64,000 bases of DNA from an uncultured Dokdonia sp. (GCF_937910895.1 NZ_CALEMI010000050.1:1-64000), one strand, 5' to 3'. Shown: positions 35,316 through 44,125, counted from the stretch's first letter. The notes: generated by a model from the letters alone, not told the origin. Translations and numbers: made by a program.

Positions 35316-36098
35316 ATGCAGTTTAAAATTACATATCCCATACGATTACGTGAGTTTTTGGTTGAGATTGGAGATATTTCTTATTTTGCTTTGAGGTATT
35401 TTAAAGAAATCTTTAAAAGTCCTTATGAAACTAGCGAGCTTTTAAAACAATGCTATGTGATCGGGAATAAATCGCTTCTATTAGTTGGCGTTACTGGCTT
35501 TATACTAGGGCTTGTTTTCACTCTTCAATCGCGGCCTACGTTATTAGAATTTGGAGCTGCCTCTTGGATGCCCTCTATGGTAAGCATCTCTATTGTAAGA
35601 GAGATAGGACCTGTTGTTATAGCCCTTATTTGCGCGGGAAAAATTGGTTCGGGTATCGGGGCAGAACTTGGCTCGATGCGTGTGACGGAGCAAATTGACG
35701 CTATGGAAGTATCAGGAACAAATCCTTTTAAATATCTAGTAATAACACGTATCACAGCCACCACATTAATGCTTCCCTTATTGGTTATTTTTGGAGATGC
35801 AATCGCTCTTATAGGATCCTCTTTGGTCGAATATTCAAAGGGAAGTGTTTCATTTATACTCTATTTTAATAAAGTGATTGATGCCTTATCCTTTGGAGAT
35901 ATTCTTCCTGCCACGATAAAAACATTCTTTTTTGGTTTTGTGATAGGTCTTATTGGATGTTACAAAGGCTATCATTGTAAAAAAGGAACCTTAGGGGTTG
36001 GAGAAGCATCCAACTCTGCAGTTGTCTACGCTTCTATGCTACTGTTTATCGTCGATTTTATTGCTGTATTTATATCAGATATCTTTTTTGAAATTTAA
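35316..36098 (+). CDS. mlaE: MlaE-type ABC transporter permease
   Basis: 260 residues with five or six hydrophobic helices and the family core GPVVIALICAGKIGSGIGAE followed by LGSMRVTEQIDAMEVSGTNP, which identify MlaE/TRIC-type lipid transport permeases. It works in the inner membrane with the ATPase and MCE protein encoded next, moving phospholipid between inner and outer membranes. The start codon of the ATPase overlaps its stop by one nt (TAATG). Its promoter belongs to the FNR-like set, which puts envelope lipid homeostasis in that regulon. Confidence 0.9.
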   Translation: MQFKITYPIRLREFLVEIGDISYFALRYFKEIFKSPYETSELLKQCYVIGNKSLLLVGVTGFILGLVFTLQSRPTLLEFGAASWMPSMVSISIVREIGPVVIALICAGKIGSGIGAELGSMRVTEQIDAMEVSGTNPFKYLVITRITATTLMLPLLVIFGDAIALIGSSLVEYSKGSVSFILYFNKVIDALSFGDILPATIKTFFFGFVIGLIGCYKGYHCKKGTLGVGEASNSAVVYASMLLFIVDFIAVFISDIFFEI

Positions 36099-36847
36099 TG
36101 GAAACCACCACTAACATATCACCCGTTCTAGAAATCAAAAATTTGTATAAAAGCTTTGGTGATCATCAAGTACTTAATGGGTTTAATTTGTCTTTATATC
36201 CTGGAGAAAATGTAGTGGTCATGGGGAAATCGGGTTCTGGAAAATCTGTGATGATTAAATGCTTGGTAGGGTTGATGAAAGCGAGTTCAGGAAGTATAAA
36301 AATCCGAGATAAGGATATTACCGCTTTAGGGCAAAAAGAATTAGATTTTTTACGCACAGAGATTGGATTTTTATTTCAAGGTAGCGCTTTGTATGACTCG
36401 ATGACGGTACGTGAAAATCTAGAATTTCCTTTACGTAGGCATCGAGATAAATTACGCTTTCGCGAAAGCACAAAAGACCTTGTACACGAAGCATTAGAAA
36501 ATGTGGGGTTACTAGATGCTATAGATTTAATGCCCGTAGAGTTGTCAGGAGGAATGAAACGTAGAGTCGCTTTAGCCAGAGCATTGATCTTGAAACCAAC
36601 TATCATGCTGTATGATGAGCCAACTACGGGGCTAGATCCTATTACCGCAAAAGAAATCATACAATTAATGCGAAATATTCAAAATACGTATGGCACTTCA
36701 TCTCTCATCATCACACACGATGTTGATTGTGCTCGTGTGATCTCTAATAGAATTATTTTACTGGTAGATGGTATTAATTATGCAGAAGGAACCTATTCTG
36801 AATTATCTTCTTCTGAAGATCCAAAAATTAAAATGTTTTTTAAATAA
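36098..36847 (+). CDS. mlaF: MlaF-type ABC transporter ATP-binding protein
   Basis: 249 residues: Walker A GKSGSGKS (about 44-51), signature LSGGMKRRVALARA (about 149), Walker B IMLYDEPTTGLDP (about 170) and the switch His in ITHDVD. It energises the MlaE-type permease. A palindrome copy at 36456 sits in the helical domain and gives KLRFRESTKD, a surface-exposed charged position. This shows that a highly conserved ATPase can accept the insertion. Confidence 0.92.
   Translation: METTTNISPVLEIKNLYKSFGDHQVLNGFNLSLYPGENVVVMGKSGSGKSVMIKCLVGLMKASSGSIKIRDKDITALGQKELDFLRTEIGFLFQGSALYDSMTVRENLEFPLRRHRDKLRFRESTKDLVHEALENVGLLDAIDLMPVELSGGMKRRVALARALILKPTIMLYDEPTTGLDPITAKEIIQLMRNIQNTYGTSSLIITHDVDCARVISNRIILLVDGINYAEGTYSELSSSEDPKIKMFFK
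36456..36469. repeat. 14-bp palindrome, copy 11
   Basis: Perfect copy inside mlaF, read as RFRES. Confidence 0.9.
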
Positions 36848-36856
36848 ATATGACTT

Positions 36857-37855
36857 ATGGAAAAATCTTCTAAAAATAAAGTACAACTAGGGGTTTTTGT
36901 AATAGTTGGCACCCTACTTCTTGTGATCGTATTATACCTCATAGGAAATAGACAAAATATTTTTTCAAACAATATAAAAATCAATACCAAATTCACCAAT
37001 GTAAATGGGTTACAATTAGGGAATAATGTACGGTATTCTGGAATTGATATAGGCACCGTTCATGCAATTAAAATGCAATCTGATACTATTATTTTGGTAG
37101 AAATGTTACTCAAAGAAAGCATGACAAAATTCCTTAAAAAAGATGCCGTAGCGACGATAGGATCTGATGGATTGGTAGGGAACATGATTGTAAATATCAT
37201 TCCTAGAGAAGGGGAATCACCTCTAGTAATCTCTGGTGATACCATTGAAAGTTATAGTCGTATAAGTACAGATAATATGCTCACAACTCTTAATGCGACC
37301 AACCAAAACTTAGAATTACTCTCTTCCGATTTGCTTAAAGTGACTACCGAAATATTACACGGAGGTGGAACCATCACTTCCTTACTAAAGGATAAAGAAA
37401 TATCAAATGATCTGAAGAGTACCATCACAAATTTGAAGACATCCACTGCAAATATCTCCCTGATGACTCGTGAATTATCAAAAAACTTGGAGCGTATCGA
37501 TATGGAACATAGCGTTGCTGGCGTATTACTTACAGATAGTATCCAAGGGCAAAAAGTAAAAACGATGATCCAAAACGTAGAAATAGCAAGTCAAGATATA
37601 CAGAAAGTAACTGCCTCTCTGGATACCATAATGACTCGTATTGTTAATGGCAAAGGCTCTCTACACCATCTAACGACAGATGAGATTCTTGTAAAGAATA
37701 TTGATAGTACGATGCAACATATAAAAGAAGGTACCGCAAAATTTAATGAGAATATGGAAGCACTCAAACATTCTATTTTTTTCAGGAGATATTTTAAGAA
37801 ACAAGAAAAAGAGACCTTAAAAAGAAAGCAGGAAGAAAAAAAGGAAAACGATTAG
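36857..37855 (+). CDS. mlaD: MlaD/MCE-domain lipid transport protein
   Basis: 332 residues: one N-terminal membrane helix (LGVFVIVGTLLLVIVLYLIG), an MCE domain (about 40-120: TKFTNVNGLQLGNNVRYSG, then VGNMIVNIIP), and a long helical tail (150-315) with heptads typical of the hexameric MCE tunnel or its coiled-coil extension. The end is highly charged (KKQEKETLKRKQEEKKEND). It follows the ATPase by 9 nt as the third gene of the lipid transport operon. The substrate-binding periplasmic MlaC-like protein and an outer-membrane partner are not encoded here. Confidence 0.88.
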   Translation: MEKSSKNKVQLGVFVIVGTLLLVIVLYLIGNRQNIFSNNIKINTKFTNVNGLQLGNNVRYSGIDIGTVHAIKMQSDTIILVEMLLKESMTKFLKKDAVATIGSDGLVGNMIVNIIPREGESPLVISGDTIESYSRISTDNMLTTLNATNQNLELLSSDLLKVTTEILHGGGTITSLLKDKEISNDLKSTITNLKTSTANISLMTRELSKNLERIDMEHSVAGVLLTDSIQGQKVKTMIQNVEIASQDIQKVTASLDTIMTRIVNGKGSLHHLTTDEILVKNIDSTMQHIKEGTAKFNENMEALKHSIFFRRYFKKQEKETLKRKQEEKKEND

Positions 37856-37957
37856 TTGTGTGCGACTAAGACATAAGAACTACTTGTCCCGTATTTAAAA
37901 ACTAGCTGTAAATAAGTGACTTTATCGATTTTATAGCCTAAGTACTTCAGGATTTTT

Positions 37958-38614
37958 TTATAATTTCATCCCATACGATAAATCTCCAGCGTCTCCCAAA
38001 CCAGGAAGTATATATTTTTCATCATTCAAATCTTCGTCAATAGCAGCAATCCATAAGTGTGTCTTTTCGGGAAAAATATCTTGAATATACTTCACGCCCT
38101 CATGAGAACCTATAACGCTTATAATATGTATGCTTTCTGGAGTGCCGTGATCTTTGAGGGCTAGATATACATTTTCAAGCGTATGTCCCGTGGCAAGCAT
38201 AGGATCGCATAAGATGAGTGTTTTACCTTCTAAAGAAGGAGCTGCAAGATATTTTACAACAATCTCTAAAGTGTCAGCATCCGGATGATTCCTATAAGCA
38301 GAAATAAAAGCTTGCTCAGCGTTATCAAAACAAGAGACAACCCCCTGTTGTAAAGGTAAACCTGCTCTCAATATAGCGGCAATGACTATGTTTTCTTTAG
38401 GTAAAAACATCTCTTTAATTCCCAAAGGGGTTTTTACTGTATGTGTTATATAGGAGAGCTGTTGACTCATCTCATACGCAAGAATATGTCCTATCCGTTC
38501 AATATTTATTCTAAAACGTAGCGAGTCTTTCTGGATTTCTTGATCTCTTAATTGTGCTATAAATCGTTGTAATACGGTTTTTTTTGAGGTAAAATCATGA
38601 ACTTTCATATACAT
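37958..38614 (-). CDS. upp: Uracil phosphoribosyltransferase
   Basis: 218 residues (possibly 216 from the second ATG). It converts uracil and PRPP to UMP. The PRPP loop LILCDPMLATGHTLENVYLA and the uracil-binding YILPGLGDAGDLSYGM at the end are diagnostic. It is convergent with the lipid transport operon. Its upstream region (38615-38750) lacks the FNR-like box. A weak box-like TGATCTGACG in that region does not fit. The salvage role fits with deoC/deoD 3 kb away. Confidence 0.93.
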   Translation of the reverse strand: MYMKVHDFTSKKTVLQRFIAQLRDQEIQKDSLRFRINIERIGHILAYEMSQQLSYITHTVKTPLGIKEMFLPKENIVIAAILRAGLPLQQGVVSCFDNAEQAFISAYRNHPDADTLEIVVKYLAAPSLEGKTLILCDPMLATGHTLENVYLALKDHGTPESIHIISVIGSHEGVKYIQDIFPEKTHLWIAAIDEDLNDEKYILPGLGDAGDLSYGMKL

Positions 38615-38917
38615 CTCTTTTAATATTTCTAAAATACAATCTTATCTACTTGGAATACGTCAGATCATCCATTTTTGTTTTTTATTTAAAAATACAAATT
38701 AACGTAAGGAAGACTATTTCTAAAGTCTATAAGATGGTATCCTCTAAATATAGACTTAAAGTATTCTATTAAAAATGAGAAGCATCATATAGTGATACAT
38801 AGAAAACGTTTGAAATAAGCTGATAAAGATCATTTTTTTCGTGTGATTAGAATCCTACTTTCGTAGTATACTACTAAAGCCATATCATTTTAATTCGTTT
38901 CAAAATCTTCTTTTCAC
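38615..38917. other. Divergent intergenic region upp / beta-barrel gene
   Basis: 303 nt. The right part contains the FNR-like unit 3 at 38821-38863. No small ORF or hairpin stands out in the remainder. Confidence 0.5.
38821..38863 (+). promoter_or_regulatory. FNR-like box and -7 element, unit 3 (beta-barrel 38918)
   Basis: TGATAAAGATCA (38821-38832), 23 nt, TACTTTCG (38856-38863). This is the most divergent member: the right flank is not TAG and the -7 element has C for T, but the spacing is exact. Confidence 0.65.
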
Positions 38918-39493
38918 TTGAAAAATATCTATTACATATTATTTATTTCAATCACTACCCTATGTGCTCAAGCGCAAGAGCGCTGGAGTGTCGCTTTTAG
39001 ACCTCAACTCAACTTCCCTACTTCATCTTTTATGGATACGAGCATTAGAGTTGGTAATGGATTAGAACTAGAAGCTACGTATGATGTATTGCCACATTTG
39101 ACTTTTTATACAGGCGTGCATTGGAGTCAATTTGATACTAATGAACAATTTGATGAAGATCACATCAACTTCAATCAAAGTGGATATATTCTTGGAGGGC
39201 GTTTGCGACTTCCTTTTAATAAAAGTAAAATTGGGTATTACCTAAGTGCAGGTACCATATACAGTAGGATACGTATTACTAGTGATAACGTTGCTCATGA
39301 TCAAAAAACAACATTCAAAGTGAACTGGCAATTTGGAGCAGGTGTTCAAATTCCTGTGTTTGAACATTGGGTATTTGCTCCTGAAATACGGTATCGTCCT
39401 GCATCAAACGCTAAAGTGATTATAAATACTATAGAAGAAACACTAGCTATAGACTTCATCACCATAAGTGCGGGAATCGTGTACACGTTTTAA
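38918..39493 (+). CDS. Outer-membrane beta-barrel protein (OmpW/OprF-like size)
   Basis: 191 residues with a signal peptide ending near CAQAQ and an eight-strand-like barrel (FRPQLNFPTSSFMD, LTFYTGVHWSQF, GYYLSAGTIYSRIRI, terminal TISAGIVYTF with aromatic end). The start appears to be TTG at 38918, 55 nt after the proposed -7 element; no ATG gives a signal peptide. It is monocistronic, with the HPF gene behind its own promoter. Confidence 0.75.
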   Translation: MKNIYYILFISITTLCAQAQERWSVAFRPQLNFPTSSFMDTSIRVGNGLELEATYDVLPHLTFYTGVHWSQFDTNEQFDEDHINFNQSGYILGGRLRLPFNKSKIGYYLSAGTIYSRIRITSDNVAHDQKTTFKVNWQFGAGVQIPVFEHWVFAPEIRYRPASNAKVIINTIEETLAIDFITISAGIVYTF

Positions 39494-39561
39494 TATCTAA
39501 AAAGTAATGTCTGGTGAAGACATAAGACCGCTTCGCTGTTAGACAATAGAGCACTATTTTA

Positions 39562-39604
39562 TGATTCATGTCATAGTTTTTGAAGCATACGTCTACTAAT
39601 TTTA
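39562..39604 (+). promoter_or_regulatory. FNR-like box and -7 element, unit 4 (HPF-Usp operon)
   Basis: TGATTCATGTCA (39562-39573) with flank TAGTTTT, 23 nt, TAATTTTA (39597-39604). Confidence 0.82.
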
Positions 39605-39632
39605 AACGACACATTTAAAACCCATAAAGACC

Positions 39633-39932
39633 ATGACTATTGAGATACAATTTGTAAAAATTGCTACGAGCGAAGCACTTACACAATACATACACACCAA
39701 AATAGAACCTCTATTTAAAAAATATCCTTGGCTTATAAAAGCACAAGTTTTTGTAAAAAAAGCAAATGATTCCAAAGGTAATCAATGTATTTGTGAAATT
39801 GAAATGAGTCTTCCCGGTACTCGCCTCTATGCTTCTTCTGCAGAAGAAAACTACCAAGTTGCCGTAAAAAACACGGTTTCAGATATAGAGAAGCAACTCA
39901 AAAAGCGTAAGCAATCAATCATCTCTCATTAA
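39633..39932 (+). CDS. hpf: Ribosome hibernation-promoting factor / RaiA family
   Basis: 99 residues, the short form. The beta-alpha-beta-beta-beta-alpha fold is recognisable: MTIEIQFVKIATSEALTQYI, IHTKIEPLFKKYPWLI, then CICEIEMSLPGTRLYASS and the final basic helix KQLKKRKQSI. It binds in the mRNA/tRNA channel of the 30S subunit and silences ribosomes in stasis. It is followed 19 nt later by a Usp gene in the same operon, under unit 4 of the FNR-like set. Confidence 0.88.
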   Translation: MTIEIQFVKIATSEALTQYIHTKIEPLFKKYPWLIKAQVFVKKANDSKGNQCICEIEMSLPGTRLYASSAEENYQVAVKNTVSDIEKQLKKRKQSIISH

Positions 39933-39951
39933 TATTTTCAAAAATAATACT

Positions 39952-40788
39952 ATGAAAAAGATTTTAGTTCCCGTTGATTTCTCAAATTATTCAGAATACG
40001 CTCTAGAGGTTGCTGCTTCTTTTGCTAAAAAGCATGACGCAGAAATCATCTTACTGCACATGCTTGGATTGTCTCAGGCGGTCCTTACAAAAAATGAAGA
40101 TGAAGAAGTTGCAGAAGCTATATATTATATGAAACTCGCAGAAAAACGGTTTAACATTCTAGGAACACGAATTTCTCTAGAGGGATTGACTGTTTCTGAA
40201 ATCGTGCAGAACTATAAAGATTTTAATGAGATTAATGAAGTTGTAAAAGATCAAGGAGCCGATTTAATTGTGATGGGCTCTCATGGAAGCTCAGGAATTT
40301 CAGAAATATTTGTGGGATCTAATACAGAAAAAGTCGTGCGAACTTCAGAAGTACCCGTACTCGTCATCAAAGAACATCTATCAGATTTTACAATACATAA
40401 AGTGGTTTTTGCTTGTGATTTTAAGACAGAAAACATACTTGTGTATCGTAAAGCAATGCAGTTTTTTGAACGCATAGGGGCTGCTGTAGATTTGGTATAT
40501 GTAAACGTACCTGGTACTAGTTTTAGGAGTACAACACAAATACAAGAACAAGCTGAAGAGTTTCTTTCTATTGCAGATTTTGATGCGACTATACATCCCA
40601 ATGAAGTCGTCTATTTAAATGGGTATAGTATCGAGCAAGCCATATTTGATTATGCAAAAAAAATACAAGCAGATGCATTAGCAATCCCAACACATGGGCG
40701 GAAAGGTCTCGCTCATTTTTTTAATGGAAGTATCGGCGAGGACTTAGCAAATCATTCAAAATTACCCGTATTTACATTCAAAATATGA
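39952..40788 (+). CDS. Tandem universal stress protein with two intact nucleotide-binding motifs
   Basis: 278 residues. Unlike the array copies, both domains keep G-2x-G-9x-G(S): GSHG ... GSNTEKV (about 108-125) and THGRKG ... GSIGEDL (about 244-260). It may therefore be the ATP-binding member of the set. Second gene of the HPF operon. Confidence 0.9.
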   Translation: MKKILVPVDFSNYSEYALEVAASFAKKHDAEIILLHMLGLSQAVLTKNEDEEVAEAIYYMKLAEKRFNILGTRISLEGLTVSEIVQNYKDFNEINEVVKDQGADLIVMGSHGSSGISEIFVGSNTEKVVRTSEVPVLVIKEHLSDFTIHKVVFACDFKTENILVYRKAMQFFERIGAAVDLVYVNVPGTSFRSTTQIQEQAEEFLSIADFDATIHPNEVVYLNGYSIEQAIFDYAKKIQADALAIPTHGRKGLAHFFNGSIGEDLANHSKLPVFTFKI

Positions 40789-40910
40789 TTTGTTATTAGT
40801 TCAGCTAACTATTTCGTATGTGTCTTTCAAACTTTACGAAACAGCGTTTCACTAATAATACACCCCTTGGTCTCCTTTTCTTAGAAAGGAAACTCTTAAC
40901 AAATTTTTTC

Positions 40911-40951
40911 TATGCTTTCGCAAATCTGCCTACCAGCAGGCAGGAGGTATA
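40911..40951. repeat. Composite nested palindrome, copy B
   Basis: TATGCTTTCGCAAA, then TCTGCCTACCAGCAGGCAGG, then AGGTATA. Same architecture as copies A and C. It lies in the 198-nt convergent gap between the Usp gene and deoD. Confidence 0.8.
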
Positions 40952-40986
40952 AAACTATGTTGAAGGTCTATAAAAAATTAAATGCC

Positions 40987-41685
40987 TTATATACAGCCCA
41001 AAGCAATTTCAATCATTTTTGTGAAAGATGTTTCCCGTTCTACTGCAGAAATACGTTCTCCTGTGACTAATGAGTCAGAGATGGTCAAGATAACCAATGC
41101 TTTTACCTGATGTTTTGCTGCTATTGTATATAAACCAGCTGCTTCCATCTCTACACATAGTACGCCAAAAGCTGCCCATTTCTTATAATCGTCAAAGGTG
41201 TCTTCGTAAAACTCGTCTGTGGAGAGTACATTGCCTGCTTTTATTGCAATGTTGTGCTTTGTGGCATAAGCTGTAGCTCTTTTGAAAAGCTCATAATTTG
41301 CAGTGGGAGAATAGTCTGCATTAATAAATCGAGAGTTATTAATGCCCGATGTAGATGAAGCCGCCATGGCAATCACAATATCACGTAGATGTACGTCACT
41401 TTGGTAGGAACCTGCAGAACCTACTCGAATTAAGTTTTTTGATCCATACTCATTGATGAGTTCGTGGCAATATATCAATGCAGAGGGTATTCCCATTCCT
41501 GTGCCTTGTACAGAGACTCTTTTTCCTTTATAATATCCAGTGTATCCATACATTCCTCTCACTTGATTATAACATGTTGGGTTTTCTAGAAATGTTTCAG
41601 CAATCCACTTGGCTCGCATCGGATCTCCCGGAAGTAAAACGGTTTCTGCAATGGCTCCTTTTTCTGCTTCAATATGTGTACTCAT
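40987..41685 (-). CDS. deoD: Purine-nucleoside phosphorylase (DeoD type)
   Basis: 232 residues. It cleaves purine (deoxy)nucleosides with phosphate. GDPMRAKWIAE (phosphate site), VQGTGMGIPSALIY, RVGSAGSYQ and FGVLCVEMEAAGLY (purine/ribose site) are typical of the hexameric DeoD family. The start overlaps the deoC stop by 4 nt. Together with deoC it routes deoxynucleosides to central metabolism, useful when DNA or nucleotides are recycled in stasis. Confidence 0.93.
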   Translation of the reverse strand: MSTHIEAEKGAIAETVLLPGDPMRAKWIAETFLENPTCYNQVRGMYGYTGYYKGKRVSVQGTGMGIPSALIYCHELINEYGSKNLIRVGSAGSYQSDVHLRDIVIAMAASSTSGINNSRFINADYSPTANYELFKRATAYATKHNIAIKAGNVLSTDEFYEDTFDDYKKWAAFGVLCVEMEAAGLYTIAAKHQVKALVILTISDSLVTGERISAVERETSFTKMIEIALGCI

Positions 41686-42335
41686 GACCGTTGTATGTGT
41701 GTGATTATGTTGATTCCTGAAGATGTCCCTAAACGACTAGCGCCTGCATCTATGAGTTGCTGTGCCGTTTGTGTATCTTTTATACCGCCAGAGGCTTTTA
41801 TTTTTATGTCAGTACCTGCAAATTCTTTTAATAAAGTGATATCTTGAAGCGTGACTGGAACCGTTCCAAACCCTGTAGACGTTTTAATAAAATCGGCACC
41901 TGCACGTATCGCGAGCATTGTTGCCTGACGTTTTTCTTGATCCGTCAGATAACTTACTTCTAGGATCACTTTTAAAACATGAGCTCCTATAGCTTCTTTT
42001 ATACTTGCAATTTCTTCTTCCACTTTATCAAACAATCCAGATTTTAAAAATCCAATATTAAGAACCATATCAATCTCACTTGCTCCCTGCTGAATGCAAT
42101 ATGTTGCCTGAGCTATTTTTGTGTTTGTTGACATAGCACCTAATGGAAACCCCACAACAGCAACGACTTTAACAGGATACTCTCCGAGGTAATTTCGCGC
42201 AAGCGAAACATAACATTCATTAACACAAACGGCATAAAAATGATGCTCAATCGCTTCTTGACAGTGTTTTTTTATATCGTTTAACGTTGCTGTAGGCGTA
42301 AGTAGTGTATGATCTATATATTGAGAGAGATTCAT
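41682..42335 (-). CDS. deoC: Deoxyribose-phosphate aldolase
   Basis: 217 residues. It splits 2-deoxyribose 5-phosphate to acetaldehyde and glyceraldehyde 3-phosphate. The Schiff-base lysine lies in VLKVILEVSYL or ADFIKTSTGF (about 130-165), with the second Lys in IKIKASGGI. It starts MNLSQYIDHTLL as most members do. It follows the DUF3298-type lipoprotein gene by 15 nt and is part of a minus-strand unit reaching back to unit 6 or 5 of the FNR-like promoters. Confidence 0.93.
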   Translation of the reverse strand: MNLSQYIDHTLLTPTATLNDIKKHCQEAIEHHFYAVCVNECYVSLARNYLGEYPVKVVAVVGFPLGAMSTNTKIAQATYCIQQGASEIDMVLNIGFLKSGLFDKVEEEIASIKEAIGAHVLKVILEVSYLTDQEKRQATMLAIRAGADFIKTSTGFGTVPVTLQDITLLKEFAGTDIKIKASGGIKDTQTAQQLIDAGASRLGTSSGINIITHIQRS

Positions 42336-42350
42336 AAAAGATGTCTTGTA

Positions 42351-43226
42351 TTATAGGAGTAAGGGTTGTTGGTATTGCTTGATCAGGTGTAAGATTTTGG
42401 GCAATGGAAGCTTTATGGAATAGGTACCTGTATAGGATGGACATATCACACAATCGTCAAAATAAAATTCTACAAATTCGCCATTAATCACAAAATTATT
42501 CTTGTAAGCTCTAAAATCCATTTCGGTAAGTTGCCAGCAATCATAAAACATGTCTCCAGAATCAATATCATTGGTAATGGTTTGATTGATAAGGTCAAAG
42601 ATTTGTGCTTCTGCTCCATCAATAAAAAAGTCTTTAAAATATATAAATGAATGATCTTTTGTATTGTAATTCAGACAGTCAAACAGATAAGCAGAGTGTC
42701 TCATGCCTGAATAAAAATTCTCTTTATAGAGTAAAATACTGATCACATTATTTGCTGTAGAATGGAGTTTATAATCTATAATTCGCTTTTCGCGAAAGCG
42801 GTCTATTTTAAGCGTATCGCATAAAAGTTCTTCATCTTCCAAAATCTCATTAATGGTGCGTTCTACATTGAGATAGCTCTCTCTGAGATAGTTATTAAAA
42901 ACTGCATAGTTAGCATCTACCTCTTCATTTAAATAGGGGTAGGTGTAATCTAGAATATACTCATCATCTTCTTCGTATATTTTTTTTGATAGCACTAACT
43001 CTTTAAGTTGTTTTTTCTCATCTTTTTTCTGAATGAGTTGTTTCTTTTTAATGCGATGCTTTACTACTTGATTTTGCAGTATATCTGGGTCTGCAGGTTC
43101 TTCTTGAATAGTTGAAGTAACATCTTCTGCGTTCTTCTTACTAGGTGGTTGTACAACATCTGTAGTTTCTTTTTTACAGGAAGTAAATCCTACAAGCAGA
43201 ATAAAAACAAAGGGCAATAGTTTCAT
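42351..43226 (-). CDS. DUF4163/DUF3298 (RsiV/PdaC-like) lipoprotein
   Basis: 291 residues: lipoprotein signal (LVGFTSCKKE), a charged linker (about 25-90), and a domain with YPYLNEEVDANYAVFNNYL, NFYSGMRHSAYLFDCLNYN and TMTYSI-like end (TGTYSIKLPLPKIL). This is the arrangement of the DUF4163 plus DUF3298 pair found in RsiV and PdaC. Those bind lysozyme or deacetylate peptidoglycan; this one lacks an obvious catalytic domain. A palindrome-like copy gives DRFREKRI in the middle. It follows the TerB-like gene by 2 nt. Confidence 0.7.
   Translation of the reverse strand: MKLLPFVFILLVGFTSCKKETTDVVQPPSKKNAEDVTSTIQEEPADPDILQNQVVKHRIKKKQLIQKKDEKKQLKELVLSKKIYEEDDEYILDYTYPYLNEEVDANYAVFNNYLRESYLNVERTINEILEDEELLCDTLKIDRFREKRIIDYKLHSTANNVISILLYKENFYSGMRHSAYLFDCLNYNTKDHSFIYFKDFFIDGAEAQIFDLINQTITNDIDSGDMFYDCWQLTEMDFRAYKNNFVINGEFVEFYFDDCVICPSYTGTYSIKLPLPKILHLIKQYQQPLLL
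42785..42799. repeat. Palindrome copy 12, with one extra T
   Basis: GCTTTTCGCGAAAGC: same element with a T4 run, inside the DUF3298-type gene, read as RFREK. The extra base may be a compensated drift. Confidence 0.75.
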
Positions 43227-43228
43227 AA

Positions 43229-43633
43229 TTATTTATTTAGAAGAAGGTTAAGCTGTGCAAGTAAAACAAGTTCTGATTTATTTACACCAGAAAAAGCATT
43301 TGCAATGGCACTGGCTGTTTTTGAAATTTTTTGTTTAATAGAATCTGTAAATATGTGAGTATTTAATGTATAGTATTCTTTGAAGGTGTCATAGCACTCT
43401 TGTGCCTCATAGACTTCACTATCTAACCAGTTGAATACAATTTCTATTTGAAATGCGCTATTATCTCCATACGCATCAGATTGATTATGTAAGGGGACCC
43501 AAGTGGATGTAATCAGCTTTTTCAATGCATTAATTTCTTCTTCGCGTACGTTATTATCTATAAAAGCAATCGCATAAAAAAGCCTTCCTAAGTTTTGATA
43601 AAAGGTAATATCCAATTTTTCTTCAGTTTTCAT
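43229..43633 (-). CDS. TerB-like helical protein, paralogue of the next gene
   Basis: 134 residues from ATG 43633. A longer reading from 43657 is excluded because the promoter -7 element overlaps it. All-helical, with FYQNLGRLFYAIAFIDNNVR at the start, an acidic pair (VREEEI) as in TerB-type metal-binding folds, and a final VNKSELVLLAQLNLLL. It is closely similar in layout to 43695-44108. TerB-like proteins occur in tellurite/stress modules; a metal or regulatory role is inferred only. Confidence 0.65.
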   Translation of the reverse strand: MKTEEKLDITFYQNLGRLFYAIAFIDNNVREEEINALKKLITSTWVPLHNQSDAYGDNSAFQIEIVFNWLDSEVYEAQECYDTFKEYYTLNTHIFTDSIKQKISKTASAIANAFSGVNKSELVLLAQLNLLLNK

Positions 43634-43654
43634 CTTTTTATAAATTGATTGTAT

Positions 43655-43697
43655 CAAATGTATTTTGATTCTCGTTATTATTATATGACATTCATCA
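43655..43697 (-). promoter_or_regulatory. FNR-like box and -7 element, unit 5 (TerB-like 43633)
   Basis: On the minus strand: TGATGAATGTCA (43697-43686), 23 nt, TACATTTG (43662-43655). It overlaps the stop codon of the upstream TerB-like gene, and it forces the start at 43633. Confidence 0.85.
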
Positions 43698-44108
43698 GCT
43701 TTGAATGAGAAGCGCTTCTTCCAATTTTATTAGGATATTTCTTTCTGATGTACCTACTCCTTGGTAAGAAGTAGCGATAGCACGCGCTGTTTGTACTATT
43801 ATTTTATTTACACTTGGCGTGAAAAATTCTGGATGCTCCTTTTTAAACTCAATAAAGGCATTATACATGTCTTCTCCGTTTGAGGAGAACGCTTCAACAC
43901 CCTCAAATACCATTTCAATAAGATAGGCAGCATCTTCTCCAAAAGCATCTTCAAGATCATCCATATCTAGCCACACATCACGCACATACGTTTGAAGTGT
44001 TGCAAATTCCTGATTATCTATAGAATTATCTGCGATAGCAACGGCATAAAATAATTTACCTAAACTCTGATAGAACGGTAAACTCTTGGATATTTGTGAT
44101 TTCATCAT
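43695..44108 (-). CDS. TerB-like helical protein
   Basis: 137 residues. FYQSLGKLFYAVAIADNSIDNQEF at the start is strongly similar to its neighbour. Then WLDMDDLEDAFGEDAAYLIEMVFEG, and a final GTSERNILIKLEEALL. No membrane segment. It has its own FNR-like promoter unit at 44126-44168 and ends within the next unit. The pair looks like a recent tandem duplication in which each copy kept a promoter. Confidence 0.65.
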   Translation of the reverse strand: MMKSQISKSLPFYQSLGKLFYAVAIADNSIDNQEFATLQTYVRDVWLDMDDLEDAFGEDAAYLIEMVFEGVEAFSSNGEDMYNAFIEFKKEHPEFFTPSVNKIIVQTARAIATSYQGVGTSERNILIKLEEALLIQS

Positions 44109-44125
44109 ACGGATATTTGGCTAGG

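Noticed and set aside
37856-37957. Terminator between mlaD and upp
   Set aside because: Only a weak CCT...AGG stem is visible before the T run; it is not strong enough to call.
38640-38680. FNR-like site before upp (around CAGATCATCC)
   Set aside because: Only one half-site fits and no TAnnTTTR is at the required distance.
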